From: Bryobacterales bacterium | GTDB lineage: Bacteria > Acidobacteriota > Terriglobia > Bryobacterales > Bryobacteraceae | Assembly (NCBI GenBank): GCA_003164035.1 | Contig: PLRS01000146.1 | Coordinates: 1 to 52,026, forward strand | Direction of reading: 5' to 3' | DNA length: 52,026 nucleotides | Part shown: one piece after another, positions 40,501 through 47,700 of the stretch | How positions within the stretch are numbered: position 1 is the stretch's first letter | How the letters are laid out: the number at the start of each line of letters is the position of its first letter | The notes under the pieces: generated by a model | What the model was told of the DNA's origin: nothing | What the model saw: the letters and a program-made list of their open reading frames with translations, nothing else | The model's database searches: none | Translations under genes and position numbers: made by a program

Positions 40501-41002
40501 GCGCGAAGCCCTCAAACTGTACCAGCGCGCCCTGGCCCTTGATCCCAACCTGTCGTACGCCCTGGTAAATGCCGGCGCCGTCGAGCAAGAGCTGCAAAAT
40601 GCCTCCGAAGCCGAACAGTTCTTCCGCCGCGCCCTTGCCGCCGATCCGCGTAGCGGCGATGCCGCCAATAAGCTGGGCCTGCTGCTCGCCAAGGCCGGCC
40701 GCGCCGACGAAGCCCGCGCGCTTTTCGAACAGGCCATTTCCGTGCGCCGCGACGACGCTTCCGCCATCAACAACCTGGCCGTCCTCTACATCAACACCGG
40801 CAAGCCCAACGACGCCATCGCCGCCTTTCAATACGGCATCGAGGTCGCCCCCGACGACGAAACCCTCTACCTGAACCTCGGCCGCTTGTACGTCTCCCTG
40901 CGCCAGCGCGACAAAGCCCGCGACGTCATGCAGCGCCTCCTGACCCGCAAGCCCGGCGACCCCGTAGCCACCCGCGCCTTGCAGGAACTCGAGTCCCGCT
41001 GA
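37511..41002 (+). CDS. Tat-exported FG-GAP/ASPIC-UnbV protein with C-terminal TPR array
   Basis: An 1163-residue modular protein. KRRDFLGVCAAPLFVSRGHA is a Tat signal. Residues about 30-200 are unassigned. A beta-propeller with calcium loops follows (DVDNDGLDEIYV, DYDRDGRLDLYL, DYNGDGWPSLYV, DYDGDGRPDLLV, DFDNDKTPEIYI, DFDGDGCLDLAV), then ASPIC/UnbV (SNRDAVGARVEVDGQVKWVV to RIAWPSGLVQELPP). A linker of about 130 residues has a thioredoxin-like flavour, and the C-terminus has about eight TPR units ending RDVMQRLLTRKPG. It combines in one chain the two domain types encoded separately upstream. At about residues 879-894 a palindromic repeat is translated as VGRTPRSAADPLVGL. Confidence 0.88.
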   Translation: MKRRDFLGVCAAPLFVSRGHAASPFPVTFRQEPAYAPVLAFAEPGSDEFPAEKAAMELEMHLATALSAGDLTFAAGCTGASPSPSAYRKIAPDVAAAVFDGSGTPPAGWQKWRASLGAVRRAVFYSLPGGLVRYDIRGANAGRLEHRVGIWKFAWNDGAVTHLEPLEETLTSGDRPWFRDVTGTAFAGVASFHEQLAKGVPYWRARLDPATGVDVYGENGIAVGDVDNDGLDEIYVCQPGGLPNRLYKNDGNGRFRDVSHEFGLDILDNTTSALFADLRNSGHQDLVLVRPAEPTLFLNDGKGKFTKIDGAFRFQTPPQGTFTSISAADYDRDGRLDLYLCTYIYFQSEAQYKYPVPYHDARNGPPNFLFRNCLDRDPPCFEDVTAATGMDHNNNRFSFAGAWCDYNGDGWPSLYVANDFGRKNLYRNTNGHFHDVAEQAGVDDVGPGMSAAWLDYDGDGRPDLLVSNMWSATGQRITHDPAFGPAVQDPSLRAVYQRHVKGNSLFHNEGDGTFTYTGDSEAIEMGHWSWSCDGTDFDNDKTPEIYIACGMLANNSRTDLMSYFYRQVVAKSPVTAARSAAYENGWNAINQLVRGDYSWAGPEPNVFYARRGRRFYDFSGISGIDLAEDSRAFALFDFDGDGCLDLAVKSRMGPQLRVFQNDCGSARQRIVFRLRGTKSNRDAVGARVEVDGQVKWVVAGSAYLSQHTKRLHFGLGDAKRAEKVRIAWPSGLVQELPPLEPGCVYDVTEGVAEFRSERLRPRIDIPAGPSILADNRSRLFTTWLWEPVPLPEKRRGPALVVLHAGEPLPEFPVPVQALDLRSAPADLAAAYALFRRYLFDYRTDLATPFWMLIDAAGRVRRVYEDTPPASAVEADYQSVGRTPRSAADPLVGLSSIPDARALPFPGFFLGRPARDYFKIGGAMLMSGYPEQALPYLEEARLRSPNNARTLLAIGRIHFQANRLAPARQALEASAKLDPSQPEAWNDLGGVEAASGNPREALKLYQRALALDPNLSYALVNAGAVEQELQNASEAEQFFRRALAADPRSGDAANKLGLLLAKAGRADEARALFEQAISVRRDDASAINNLAVLYINTGKPNDAIAAFQYGIEVAPDDETLYLNLGRLYVSLRQRDKARDVMQRLLTRKPGDPVATRALQELESR
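40146..40190. repeat. Double-hairpin repeat inside a coding region
   Basis: GCGGACC-cccc-GGTCCGC (40150-40167) abuts GGCCGACC-ccct-GGTCGGCC (40168-40187), preceded by AGGGC as in the intergenic copies. It keeps the host reading frame and encodes VGRTPRSAADPLVGL in the linker before the TPR array. Confidence 0.7.
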
Positions 41003-41023
41003 CAGTGGTTCAGACCGCGTGGT

Positions 41024-41473
41024 TCACGAGATCAAACGTCTATTGAATTTCCGGCAGACGTCCACAAAATCACGGGTGTTAAAAGTTATAAAGCCGTCGA
41101 TCTTCATCGCCTCATCGGCAAGAATATTTCTGATTACACGGTCAACGGCGCTCAGGCTCCTGCGGCGGTTCTCGGGCTTCCCCAACTCAGCAAAGCAGGC
41201 ATCGATTACGCCTTCACGGTAGGGGCTATCCGACACGAGTTCGAGAAGACTCCACCTGGCCATGAAATTCCAGAGCCTTTCAAACTGGCTCATGGCGTTC
41301 CTGTCCCTTACAGTTCCCGTCCTGATTGTCTCGTACAAAATCGGCCAAGGGACAACCAAAGTGTGGCGGTTGGTCTCGAACAGATCGGAAAAGCGGTCAG
41401 CCGCGTTACTGTGGTGTTGGTCCTTGGCATTACATAACCCGATTAGAAAGCCGGAATCGACGCAGATTCTCAT
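41024..41473 (-). CDS. PIN-domain RNase toxin (VapC-like)
   Basis: A 149-residue single PIN domain. Catalytic acids visible: Asp6 in CVDSGFLIGL, Glu48 in PWPILYETI, Asp111 in LSAVDRVIRNI and Asp135 in FNTRDFVDVC. PIN toxins cleave RNA (often tRNA or rRNA) with Mg2+ when freed from their antitoxin. It lies downstream of a 100-residue partner and overlaps it by ATGA, the usual antitoxin-toxin order. The partner does not look like a VapB antitoxin. Third-position GC is lower than in the flanking operons, consistent with mobile origin. Confidence 0.8.
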   Translation of the reverse strand: MRICVDSGFLIGLCNAKDQHHSNAADRFSDLFETNRHTLVVPWPILYETIRTGTVRDRNAMSQFERLWNFMARWSLLELVSDSPYREGVIDACFAELGKPENRRRSLSAVDRVIRNILADEAMKIDGFITFNTRDFVDVCRKFNRRLIS

Positions 41474-41772
41474 GCCTCATCCCCGGCACTGCTTTCCGCT
41501 GCCGCGTAGCCCTTCCATGGCGGCGACGCCCGGCGCTTCCCCAGAACGAACCGGCCCACTCCCTTTTCCATCGCAATGATATAGACTCTGGCATTCTTCT
41601 GGCCCTTGAGAAGAGCCGCAAGCTGCCTTCCAATCTGTTCGCGACTGCTACCGGACCGCAGGGTTGCTACGCTGTCGCCGCATTCCAGGGCTTCGTGCCG
41701 GTCAAGCCATTCGTAGAGCGGCTCGTAATCTCCCTGCAATCCGAGGTCAAATGAGATCCAGTAACGGGGCAT
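41470..41772 (-). CDS. Small Cas2/SinR-like partner of the PIN toxin
   Basis: A 100-residue protein coupled to the PIN toxin by a 4-nt overlap. The predicted order is strand RYWISFDLG, helix DYEPLYEWLDRHEA, strand DSVATLRS, helix SREQIGRQLAALLKG, strand ARVYIIAME: a ferredoxin-like beta-alpha-beta-beta-alpha-beta layout. The ISFDL opening, xYxxLYxxL helix and DSVAT strand recall SinR/VapD/Cas2-like small proteins. The tail is basic then acidic (FVLGKRRASPPWKGY). It probably acts as antitoxin by position, but I have no direct proof. GGAGGAG lies about 11 nt before the ATG at 41772; the frame stays open further upstream without a comparable site. Confidence 0.55.
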   Translation of the reverse strand: MPRYWISFDLGLQGDYEPLYEWLDRHEALECGDSVATLRSGSSREQIGRQLAALLKGQKNARVYIIAMEKGVGRFVLGKRRASPPWKGYAAAESSAGDEA

Positions 41773-41913
41773 TTTTCCGGGTTCTCCTCCCACAGTATAT
41801 TCGTGGGTGTTCAACCTGGAATTGTACCAACCGTCAAAGGGCCTTCGGTTGCCCTTGCGAGCCAGTGCTGGAGGTTCTTCCCGCTGAGCATGGGTGATCC
41901 GCTCCGCCGGGTG

Positions 41914-41919
41914 TAAACT
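41914..41919 (+). promoter_or_regulatory. TAAACT -10-like box with AGGAGG downstream
   Basis: TAAACT lies 25 nt before the ATG at 41945, followed by AGGAGG about 10 nt before the ATG: a short but conventional leader, in contrast to the leaderless starts elsewhere. The remainder of the divergent gap 41773-41944 has no recognised feature. Confidence 0.35.
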
Positions 41920-41944
41920 GGCTGAAGCAGGAGGCCTTGTTCCC

Positions 41945-43057
41945 ATGACACGTCGAACGGCTTTGCAACTGATACCAGCCGCCGTGGCGGCAAGGCTGGC
42001 GGGCGTAGCGCGGGCCCGGCCCCTCCCCTCCACCAAACGCCTGGTGTTGGTGACGATCGGCGGCATCCGCCGTCAGGAGAGCTTTTCCGAACAGGGCGCC
42101 GGTTACATCCCTCATTTGCTGAACGACTTGCTGCCCCAGTCCCTCTTTTATCCCTACACCGCCAACGAAGGCGTTACTTCCCACTTCAACACCATCTCCA
42201 GCGTCCTCACCGGTTCCTGGGAGCACGTCGACGATTGGGGATCGCAGAAGCCCACCCGCCCCACCCTGTTTCACTATCTGCAGTCGCAGCAGCATACCGG
42301 GCCCAACGAAACCTGGGTGGTGACCAGCAACAAGCAACTCACCGCCAACATCAGCCCCGGCGTTAACGTCATCCTTTCCAAACAACTCCTGGTGGAAGCG
42401 GTGGAGCGCATCATCAAGGGGCAGACGCAGCGGGGAAAACTGGAGCGCGACCAGATTCTCGAGGAGATGCGCTCCGTCATGGAAACCGATTATGAACGCA
42501 TCGGCTGGGGCGTCCCGTCGGCCTCGTCCTTTCAGGACCCGGCAGTCAAACAGACTTTCCTCACCGCAATCTCCAATTTCATCAACGGTCCCAATGCTCC
42601 CACCAGCGGCGACGAGTTGACGTTCCTGGTGGCGCGCGAGGTGCTCGACCGCCTGGCCCCGTCCATGCTGATGATGAATTTTTCCGAAATGGAAGTGGCT
42701 CACTCCGGTTCTTACTCCCTATATGTCGGCGGTATCCGGCGTTCGGATTCGCTCTGCTACCGCTTATGGCAGTTCATCCAGTCGCGCCCCGAGTTGAAGG
42801 CCACCACTACCTTGATCATCATGAACGAATTCGGCCGCGATCCGGATGGATCGAGCAGCAACGGCTTTTTCAACCACCGCACCGACACCGAATCCTGCCG
42901 CATGGCCTGGAGCATGGTGCTGGGCGCGGCCGTGCGCAAGCCGCAAATCGTCCCCACCACCATTCGCCAGGTGGACATGGCCCCCACCATTGGCTCCTGG
43001 ATGGGTGTCGAGTGCGAGAAATCGGTCGGCCGCCTTCTGCCGGAGTTCGCCGCCTGA
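41945..43057 (+). CDS. Exported protein resembling the alkaline phosphatase/sulfatase superfamily
   Basis: A 370-residue protein. The N-terminus TRRTALQLIPAAVAARLAGV is Tat-like (twin Arg followed by a hydrophobic stretch). TKRLVLVTIGGIRRQESFSE corresponds to the first strand and metal site region of phosphatase-fold proteins. FNTISSVLTGSWEHVDDWGS, MNFSEMEVAHSGSYSLYVGG and TLIIMNEFGRDPDGSSSNGF then FNHRTDTES carry the likely metal-binding Asp/His/Glu residues. It is not a standard DUF1501 or sulfatase, but similar in layout. AGGAGG precedes the ATG. It is followed after 15 nt by an unknown gene that is probably co-transcribed. Confidence 0.65.
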   Translation: MTRRTALQLIPAAVAARLAGVARARPLPSTKRLVLVTIGGIRRQESFSEQGAGYIPHLLNDLLPQSLFYPYTANEGVTSHFNTISSVLTGSWEHVDDWGSQKPTRPTLFHYLQSQQHTGPNETWVVTSNKQLTANISPGVNVILSKQLLVEAVERIIKGQTQRGKLERDQILEEMRSVMETDYERIGWGVPSASSFQDPAVKQTFLTAISNFINGPNAPTSGDELTFLVAREVLDRLAPSMLMMNFSEMEVAHSGSYSLYVGGIRRSDSLCYRLWQFIQSRPELKATTTLIIMNEFGRDPDGSSSNGFFNHRTDTESCRMAWSMVLGAAVRKPQIVPTTIRQVDMAPTIGSWMGVECEKSVGRLLPEFAA

Positions 43058-43072
43058 CCGGGACATGGCCCA

Positions 43073-44281
43073 ATGGACCCAGGGGTTTACAAAGAGCTGC
43101 TATCGAGACTGCCACGGACCTTCGTCCCCTCCCTCAACGAACAGTTTCAACAATGGGATTTCCTGTTTCCCTCCGCCCAGCGCGTAGTGAAGGCGCAGCT
43201 CGACTGGCTGGCGGCGCTGAGCCCGTCCGAATTCAAGAAGCTGTTTGCGCCGCTCGTCGCCATCGAAGATCGGATGGAACTGCCCAAGTGGCAGCCCCAG
43301 AGCGTGGGCATCAACATGCAGGAGGCGGGCCTGCTGGCGCGCTCGCCGCGCTATCCGGAATGGCGCAGCGAAGTAACCAAGGTCTTCGCGCGGATCGACG
43401 AGGCCACCGCCGGTGGGATTCCGTTCGCGCAAATTCCGCGCCTGCTGGTGTGCAGCCTGCCCTCCGGCCTTCCGCTCAAAACCGGCCTTTGGCCCGATCT
43501 CGCCCCGCGCGGCAAATGGCTGGCGCTGGCCGAGCCGCCGCGCGGATGGGAGAAATCCATGGTGGCCGCGCTGGCCCGGCGCAGCCTGCCCGCCGGCATG
43601 GAGGAGGTGGAAGGAACCTGGATCGTCGAATGCTCGCCCCGCTTTTCCGCCGCCGCCGGCCCGGGCGCGGTGTCGATGTCCTGGGACGCGCTGGCCGCGG
43701 TGCGCCGCGTCTTCCTCAGCCGCCTCAACGCGATTCAGCGGGACTTGAAGTCGGCCGACCAGACCAATGAGGATCTGGGCAAGATGGACCTGGCGGGGCT
43801 GCTCGGGCCGGGCTTGGGCGACCGCCCTCGTGTCCGTGAGTTCATTCGCAAGCTTCTGCTCAGCGGCAATGGCTCGCTGGTGTTCAACAATTCGTTCACC
43901 GAATGGGGCGCGGCCGAAGCCCTGTTGCAGGCCCAACCGCAAGTGGTGGTGGCCGGCTTCGGCATCCGCCCCAAGCTGAAACCCTTTTCGAGCACGGTCT
44001 TGTTCGAAGACCAGCACCGCAACAACCCCACCCCCGATGAAGACGATCCGGCCGGCTCGCTGATCGATGGCCAGATGCTTGCGCAATACGTCTACTATTC
44101 CTCCCAGCGCCAGGCCTGCTATCGCGACCACGCCTTAACTCTATTTATGTGTGCGGACTCACCGCGTCTGTTGGCGCTGGGACCGAAGGATGCAGTGGCC
44201 GGATTGGCCGCGCTGATCGGCCCCATCGCCAGCGGCGATCTTACCGGTTTCCTGGTAAGTTGGCTCCAGACCGCCGGTTAA
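43073..44281 (+). CDS. Unknown protein paired with the phosphatase-like gene
   Basis: A 402-residue protein of no recognised family. No signal peptide or membrane span is evident. The N-terminal 100 residues are helical (VYKELLSRLPRTFVPSLNEQ, QRVVKAQLDWLAALSPSEF). The middle has strands (PRLLVCSLPSGLPL, GTWIVECSPRFSAAAGPGAV). The C-terminal third contains NGSLVFNNSFTEWGAAEALL, VVVAGFGIRPKLKPFSSTVL and FEDQHRNNPTPDEDDPAG. It is likely cytoplasmic and co-transcribed with the exported phosphatase-like protein 15 nt upstream. The second ATG just before it (43065) is out of frame. Confidence 0.65.
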   Translation: MDPGVYKELLSRLPRTFVPSLNEQFQQWDFLFPSAQRVVKAQLDWLAALSPSEFKKLFAPLVAIEDRMELPKWQPQSVGINMQEAGLLARSPRYPEWRSEVTKVFARIDEATAGGIPFAQIPRLLVCSLPSGLPLKTGLWPDLAPRGKWLALAEPPRGWEKSMVAALARRSLPAGMEEVEGTWIVECSPRFSAAAGPGAVSMSWDALAAVRRVFLSRLNAIQRDLKSADQTNEDLGKMDLAGLLGPGLGDRPRVREFIRKLLLSGNGSLVFNNSFTEWGAAEALLQAQPQVVVAGFGIRPKLKPFSSTVLFEDQHRNNPTPDEDDPAGSLIDGQMLAQYVYYSSQRQACYRDHALTLFMCADSPRLLALGPKDAVAGLAALIGPIASGDLTGFLVSWLQTAG

Positions 44282-44293
44282 GCAATACTTGGT

Positions 44294-44625
44294 GGGGCAG
44301 GCGGTGCCGCCGGCGGTGCCGCCTGCCCAGTGCCACTTAAATAACTTCTCCATATCGAACGTCCGCACAACTGGTGGGGCGGACCCCTGGTCCGCACCTG
44401 GTCCGCAGCCGGCCCCCTGGCCGGCTTGTCGGGAGTAGCATGCGCTTGATTCATCGGGGAAAGGCGGGTCCGGGGGGACCCGCGCGGACCAGGGGGTCCG
44501 CCCCACCTTATATGCAGAATCTCGCCTTTTCGGAAGCTTAATTAAGTGGCATTGGGCGGTGCCGCCTGCCCAGTGCCAAACCGGCGCTCTCTTCTCCGTA
44601 GCGCCGGCGATCTTGTCGCCGGTGT
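44294..44625. repeat. Nest of palindromic repeats in the 44282-44759 gap
   Basis: The 478-base gap holds no gene. In order: GGGCAGGCGG/CCGCCTGCCC (44295-44328) with a palindromic centre; CCCAGTGCCACTTAA (44326-44340), inverted as TTAAGTGGCATTGGG at 44543-44557; arms 44373-44395 and 44484-44507, reverse complements apart from one base in a C run, each itself a hairpin with a CCT or AGGG loop; GCCGGCC-ccct-GGCCGGC inside; GCGGGTCC-gggg-GGACCCGC (44464-44483); and CCGGCGA/TCGCCGG (44604-44622). It looks like successive insertion of small repeats into one another. Confidence 0.75.
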
Positions 44626-44659
44626 AGTACAAAACAATTAAGAAAAATCGAGAAAGTTC

Positions 44660-44688
44660 TTGACTTGAGATGGCACTGGCCATAATAT
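44660..44688 (+). promoter_or_regulatory. Sigma-70-type promoter of the TonB-dependent receptor
   Basis: TTGACT (44660-44665) and TAATAT (44683-44688) are separated by 17 bp, the best -35/-10 pair in the window. It predicts a leader of about 65 nt before the ATG at 44760, with GGGGGT close to the ATG as a possible ribosome-binding site. Confidence 0.55.
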
Positions 44689-44759
44689 CTCAATGAAAGC
44701 GATTACACCGGCGCCATGTCTTGAGCGTGCCGGGAAGTATATCGAATTGGGGGTAGAAC

Positions 44760-47700
44760 ATGCACCATGTAGCATGCATTAGAGGAGTACTACTAGGACT
44801 GTTCCTCACAGTCGCCGTTTTTGCTCAACGAGACCTTGGCACGGTCGCTGGCACCGTTACCGACCCGTCGGGCCTCGCCGTACCAAACGCTAAAGTCACC
44901 ATTACTGAAGTTGCCACCAACCTCAGTTACGTGGTGAATACCAGCTCAGCCGGGGAATATGTCCGTCCCGCGCTGAAACCAGGAATCTATACTGTCGCCG
45001 CGGAAGCCCAAGGGTTCCGTCGCGTCGAACAGGCCAACGTCGTGGTTACCGCTGGCGACCGAATTGGCGTGAATCTCAGCCTCGCGGTCGGTAATGTCAC
45101 CGAGTCGATTGAAGTCTCGACTCAGGCGGCGCTGCTGCAGACCGAAAACACCACCCAGGGCGCGGCCCTGAACGCGGCCGAAGTCAATCAGTTGCCGATG
45201 GGCGGCCAACGCGTATTCGCCTATCTTGCGCGGCTCTCGCCTGGCGTTCTGACCGCCGAACCCGGTGCCCGCGACGCCCAAAACGGCGGTTTCTCCGCCA
45301 ACGGCGTCCGTTCCACCGGTGAGAATAACTTCCTGTTGAACGGTGTCGACAACAACGTGAACGACATCGACTTCATTAACCAGACCTCGTATGTGATCGG
45401 GCCGTCGCTCGATGCCATCGGCGAAATGCGCGTTTTGACCAACGGGTATAACGCCGAGTACGGCCGAGCCGCGGGTGGCGTGATCGAGGTTACGATCAAA
45501 GCCGGCACCAACGGTTTGCATGGTACCCTGTTCGAGTTCCTGCAGAACACCGACCTGAATGCCAACCGCTGGGAAAACAACCTGGCCGGCGTCGGACGTC
45601 CTCCGGTGAAGCAGAATCAGTTCGGCGGCAGTGCCGGCGGACCCATTATCAAGAACCGGCTGTTCATCTTCGGCGATTATCAGGGCACGAAGATCGGAAC
45701 CGCTGGTGGCGTGGTGCAAAACCTGGGATACGGCCAGTACGAGACGATTCCCACGCCGGCCGAAGTGACGGGTAACTTCTCCGGGCTGCTGGGCACGCAG
45801 ATCGGCACCGATCCGGTGACCGGCTCGTCCATTATGCAGAACGAGATCTACAACCCGTCCTCCACTTCCTGCAATGCCGCGGGCACTGTGTGTACGCGCC
45901 AACCTTTCGCCAACAACACGATTCCGAGCTCTCTGATGGACCCGGCCGGCGCCAAGATTGCCTCTCTTTACCCGGCGCCAAACGAGCCTGTGATAGCTGG
46001 GAACTACCCGCAGAACGACTATTACGCCCTCACCGCCGGCGGCCTGAGAACGGACCAGGGTGATGGTCGCGTGGACTATCGGATCGACGATAAGAACAGC
46101 CTCTTCGGCAGTATCAGTTGGTCCGATTCCAATAAGACGAATACGCCCCCATTTGCGGGCGCCCTCGATGGCGGCAATTTCTACGGCGTCAGCGAAGAGG
46201 ACCTCGGCCGTAACGCGCAGATCGGCTATACCCGCATCTGGTCTCCCACGTTCATTTCGGAGACCCGCATCGCCTACAGCCGCCTGGTCACCTCCCGCGT
46301 GCAGGGCAACGCCAACACCGACGAATTCAAGGCGCTCGGCATCGGCGGTTACGATCCCACTACTACAAATAACGGCGGCCTTCCCCAGTTCGGCATGGAT
46401 AAGTACAGCCAGATCGGTGCTAACGACTGGCTGCCCACCACCGAATACAGCAACGTCTATGACTTCATCCAGAACGTCGCCATCACTAAGGGCAGTCATG
46501 CGTTCAAGTTCGGCGCTGAAGGCAAGCCCATCGGGTTCCCCTTCTTCCAGGTGCCCTATCCGCATGGTGAAATGAACTTCGCCCGCACCGAGACCGCATT
46601 CCCGTCAAACGCTTCCGACACCGGCAAGAACGGCACGCTCTCCGCCGATACCGGCGACGATATCGCATCTTTCCTGCTCGGCGCGCTCGATAACGGGCAG
46701 ATCTCGACCACCAATTTCGTCTCTTCCAAGCGCCAGTCCTTCGACTTCTATGCCCAGGACGACTGGAAGGTCACACCCAAGCTGACCATCAATTATGGCC
46801 TTCGCTACGAACTGTGGTCGCCGATCGGCGAGTCGTTCGGACGCCAGTCCAATTTCGACATCGACACGCTCACCCTCCAGATTCCCAAGGGCCCGAGCCA
46901 GAACGCGCCGCTGCCTCCGAATTTCAACACTCCGTACACCTTTGGCGGCGTCACCTTCGCGGCCGATTTCCCGAATGTCACGGTGTGCCGCGGCTGTGTT
47001 TCCAAATACCTCATCCCGTGGGACAAACACGATATCGGCCCGCGGCTCGGCTTCGCCTATAACATCCGGCCCAAGACGGTGATCCGCGCCGCCTACGGTA
47101 TCTTCTACGGCGGTGAGGAACAGCAGGGTGGAAATCCCAACCGTGGCGAGTCGGCCCCTTTCAACGAGTCCCCGCAACTCAACCGGCCGGCGGGCGTCAG
47201 CTCGTTCGCCCCGGATCCGTACTTTGCGAACGGAGCGGCAACAGGTGGAATTTCCTATGGCTATCCCACCACCGTGTTCACCACCTATCCCGTCAGCTCG
47301 CTGCAGTTCCGCGAAGTGGCGGAGGACTTCCGTAACCCCATGGTGCAGAAGTGGAACGTCGCCGTGCAGCAGGATTTGGGGCACAGTATGGCCCTCGAAG
47401 TCGGCTACCAGGGCAACCACTCGTCGCACCAGCTTTTCCAGCCCGACGATAACCCGTGCCCGAACATGGCCACCCTGAATCCGAACATCAGTTGTAATTC
47501 CCTCCGCCTGTATCCCGATATCGGCAGTATTTCGGGAACCTCGAGCTTCGGCTTCGGCAAGTATGAGGCCATGACGGCCAAACTGGAAAGGCACTTCGCC
47601 AAGGGGTTGCAGTTCATTACCGCCTTTACCTGGGGCCACGCCCTTGCCAACACCGGCACCACGCTCAGCGGCTCGAACAATTTCCAGACCAAGAGCAACG

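Noticed and set aside
44671-44686. Possible sigma-54 promoter (TGGCAC) before the TonB receptor
   Set aside because: The required GC of the -12 element (TTGCA-like) is missing at the correct spacing, while a sigma-70 pair with 17-bp spacing overlaps it.
44946-46565. Long open frame antisense to the TonB receptor
   Set aside because: High-GC codon bias produces long antisense frames; the product has low-complexity Gly/Val/Arg/His composition and no recognisable domain, while the sense frame is unmistakable.
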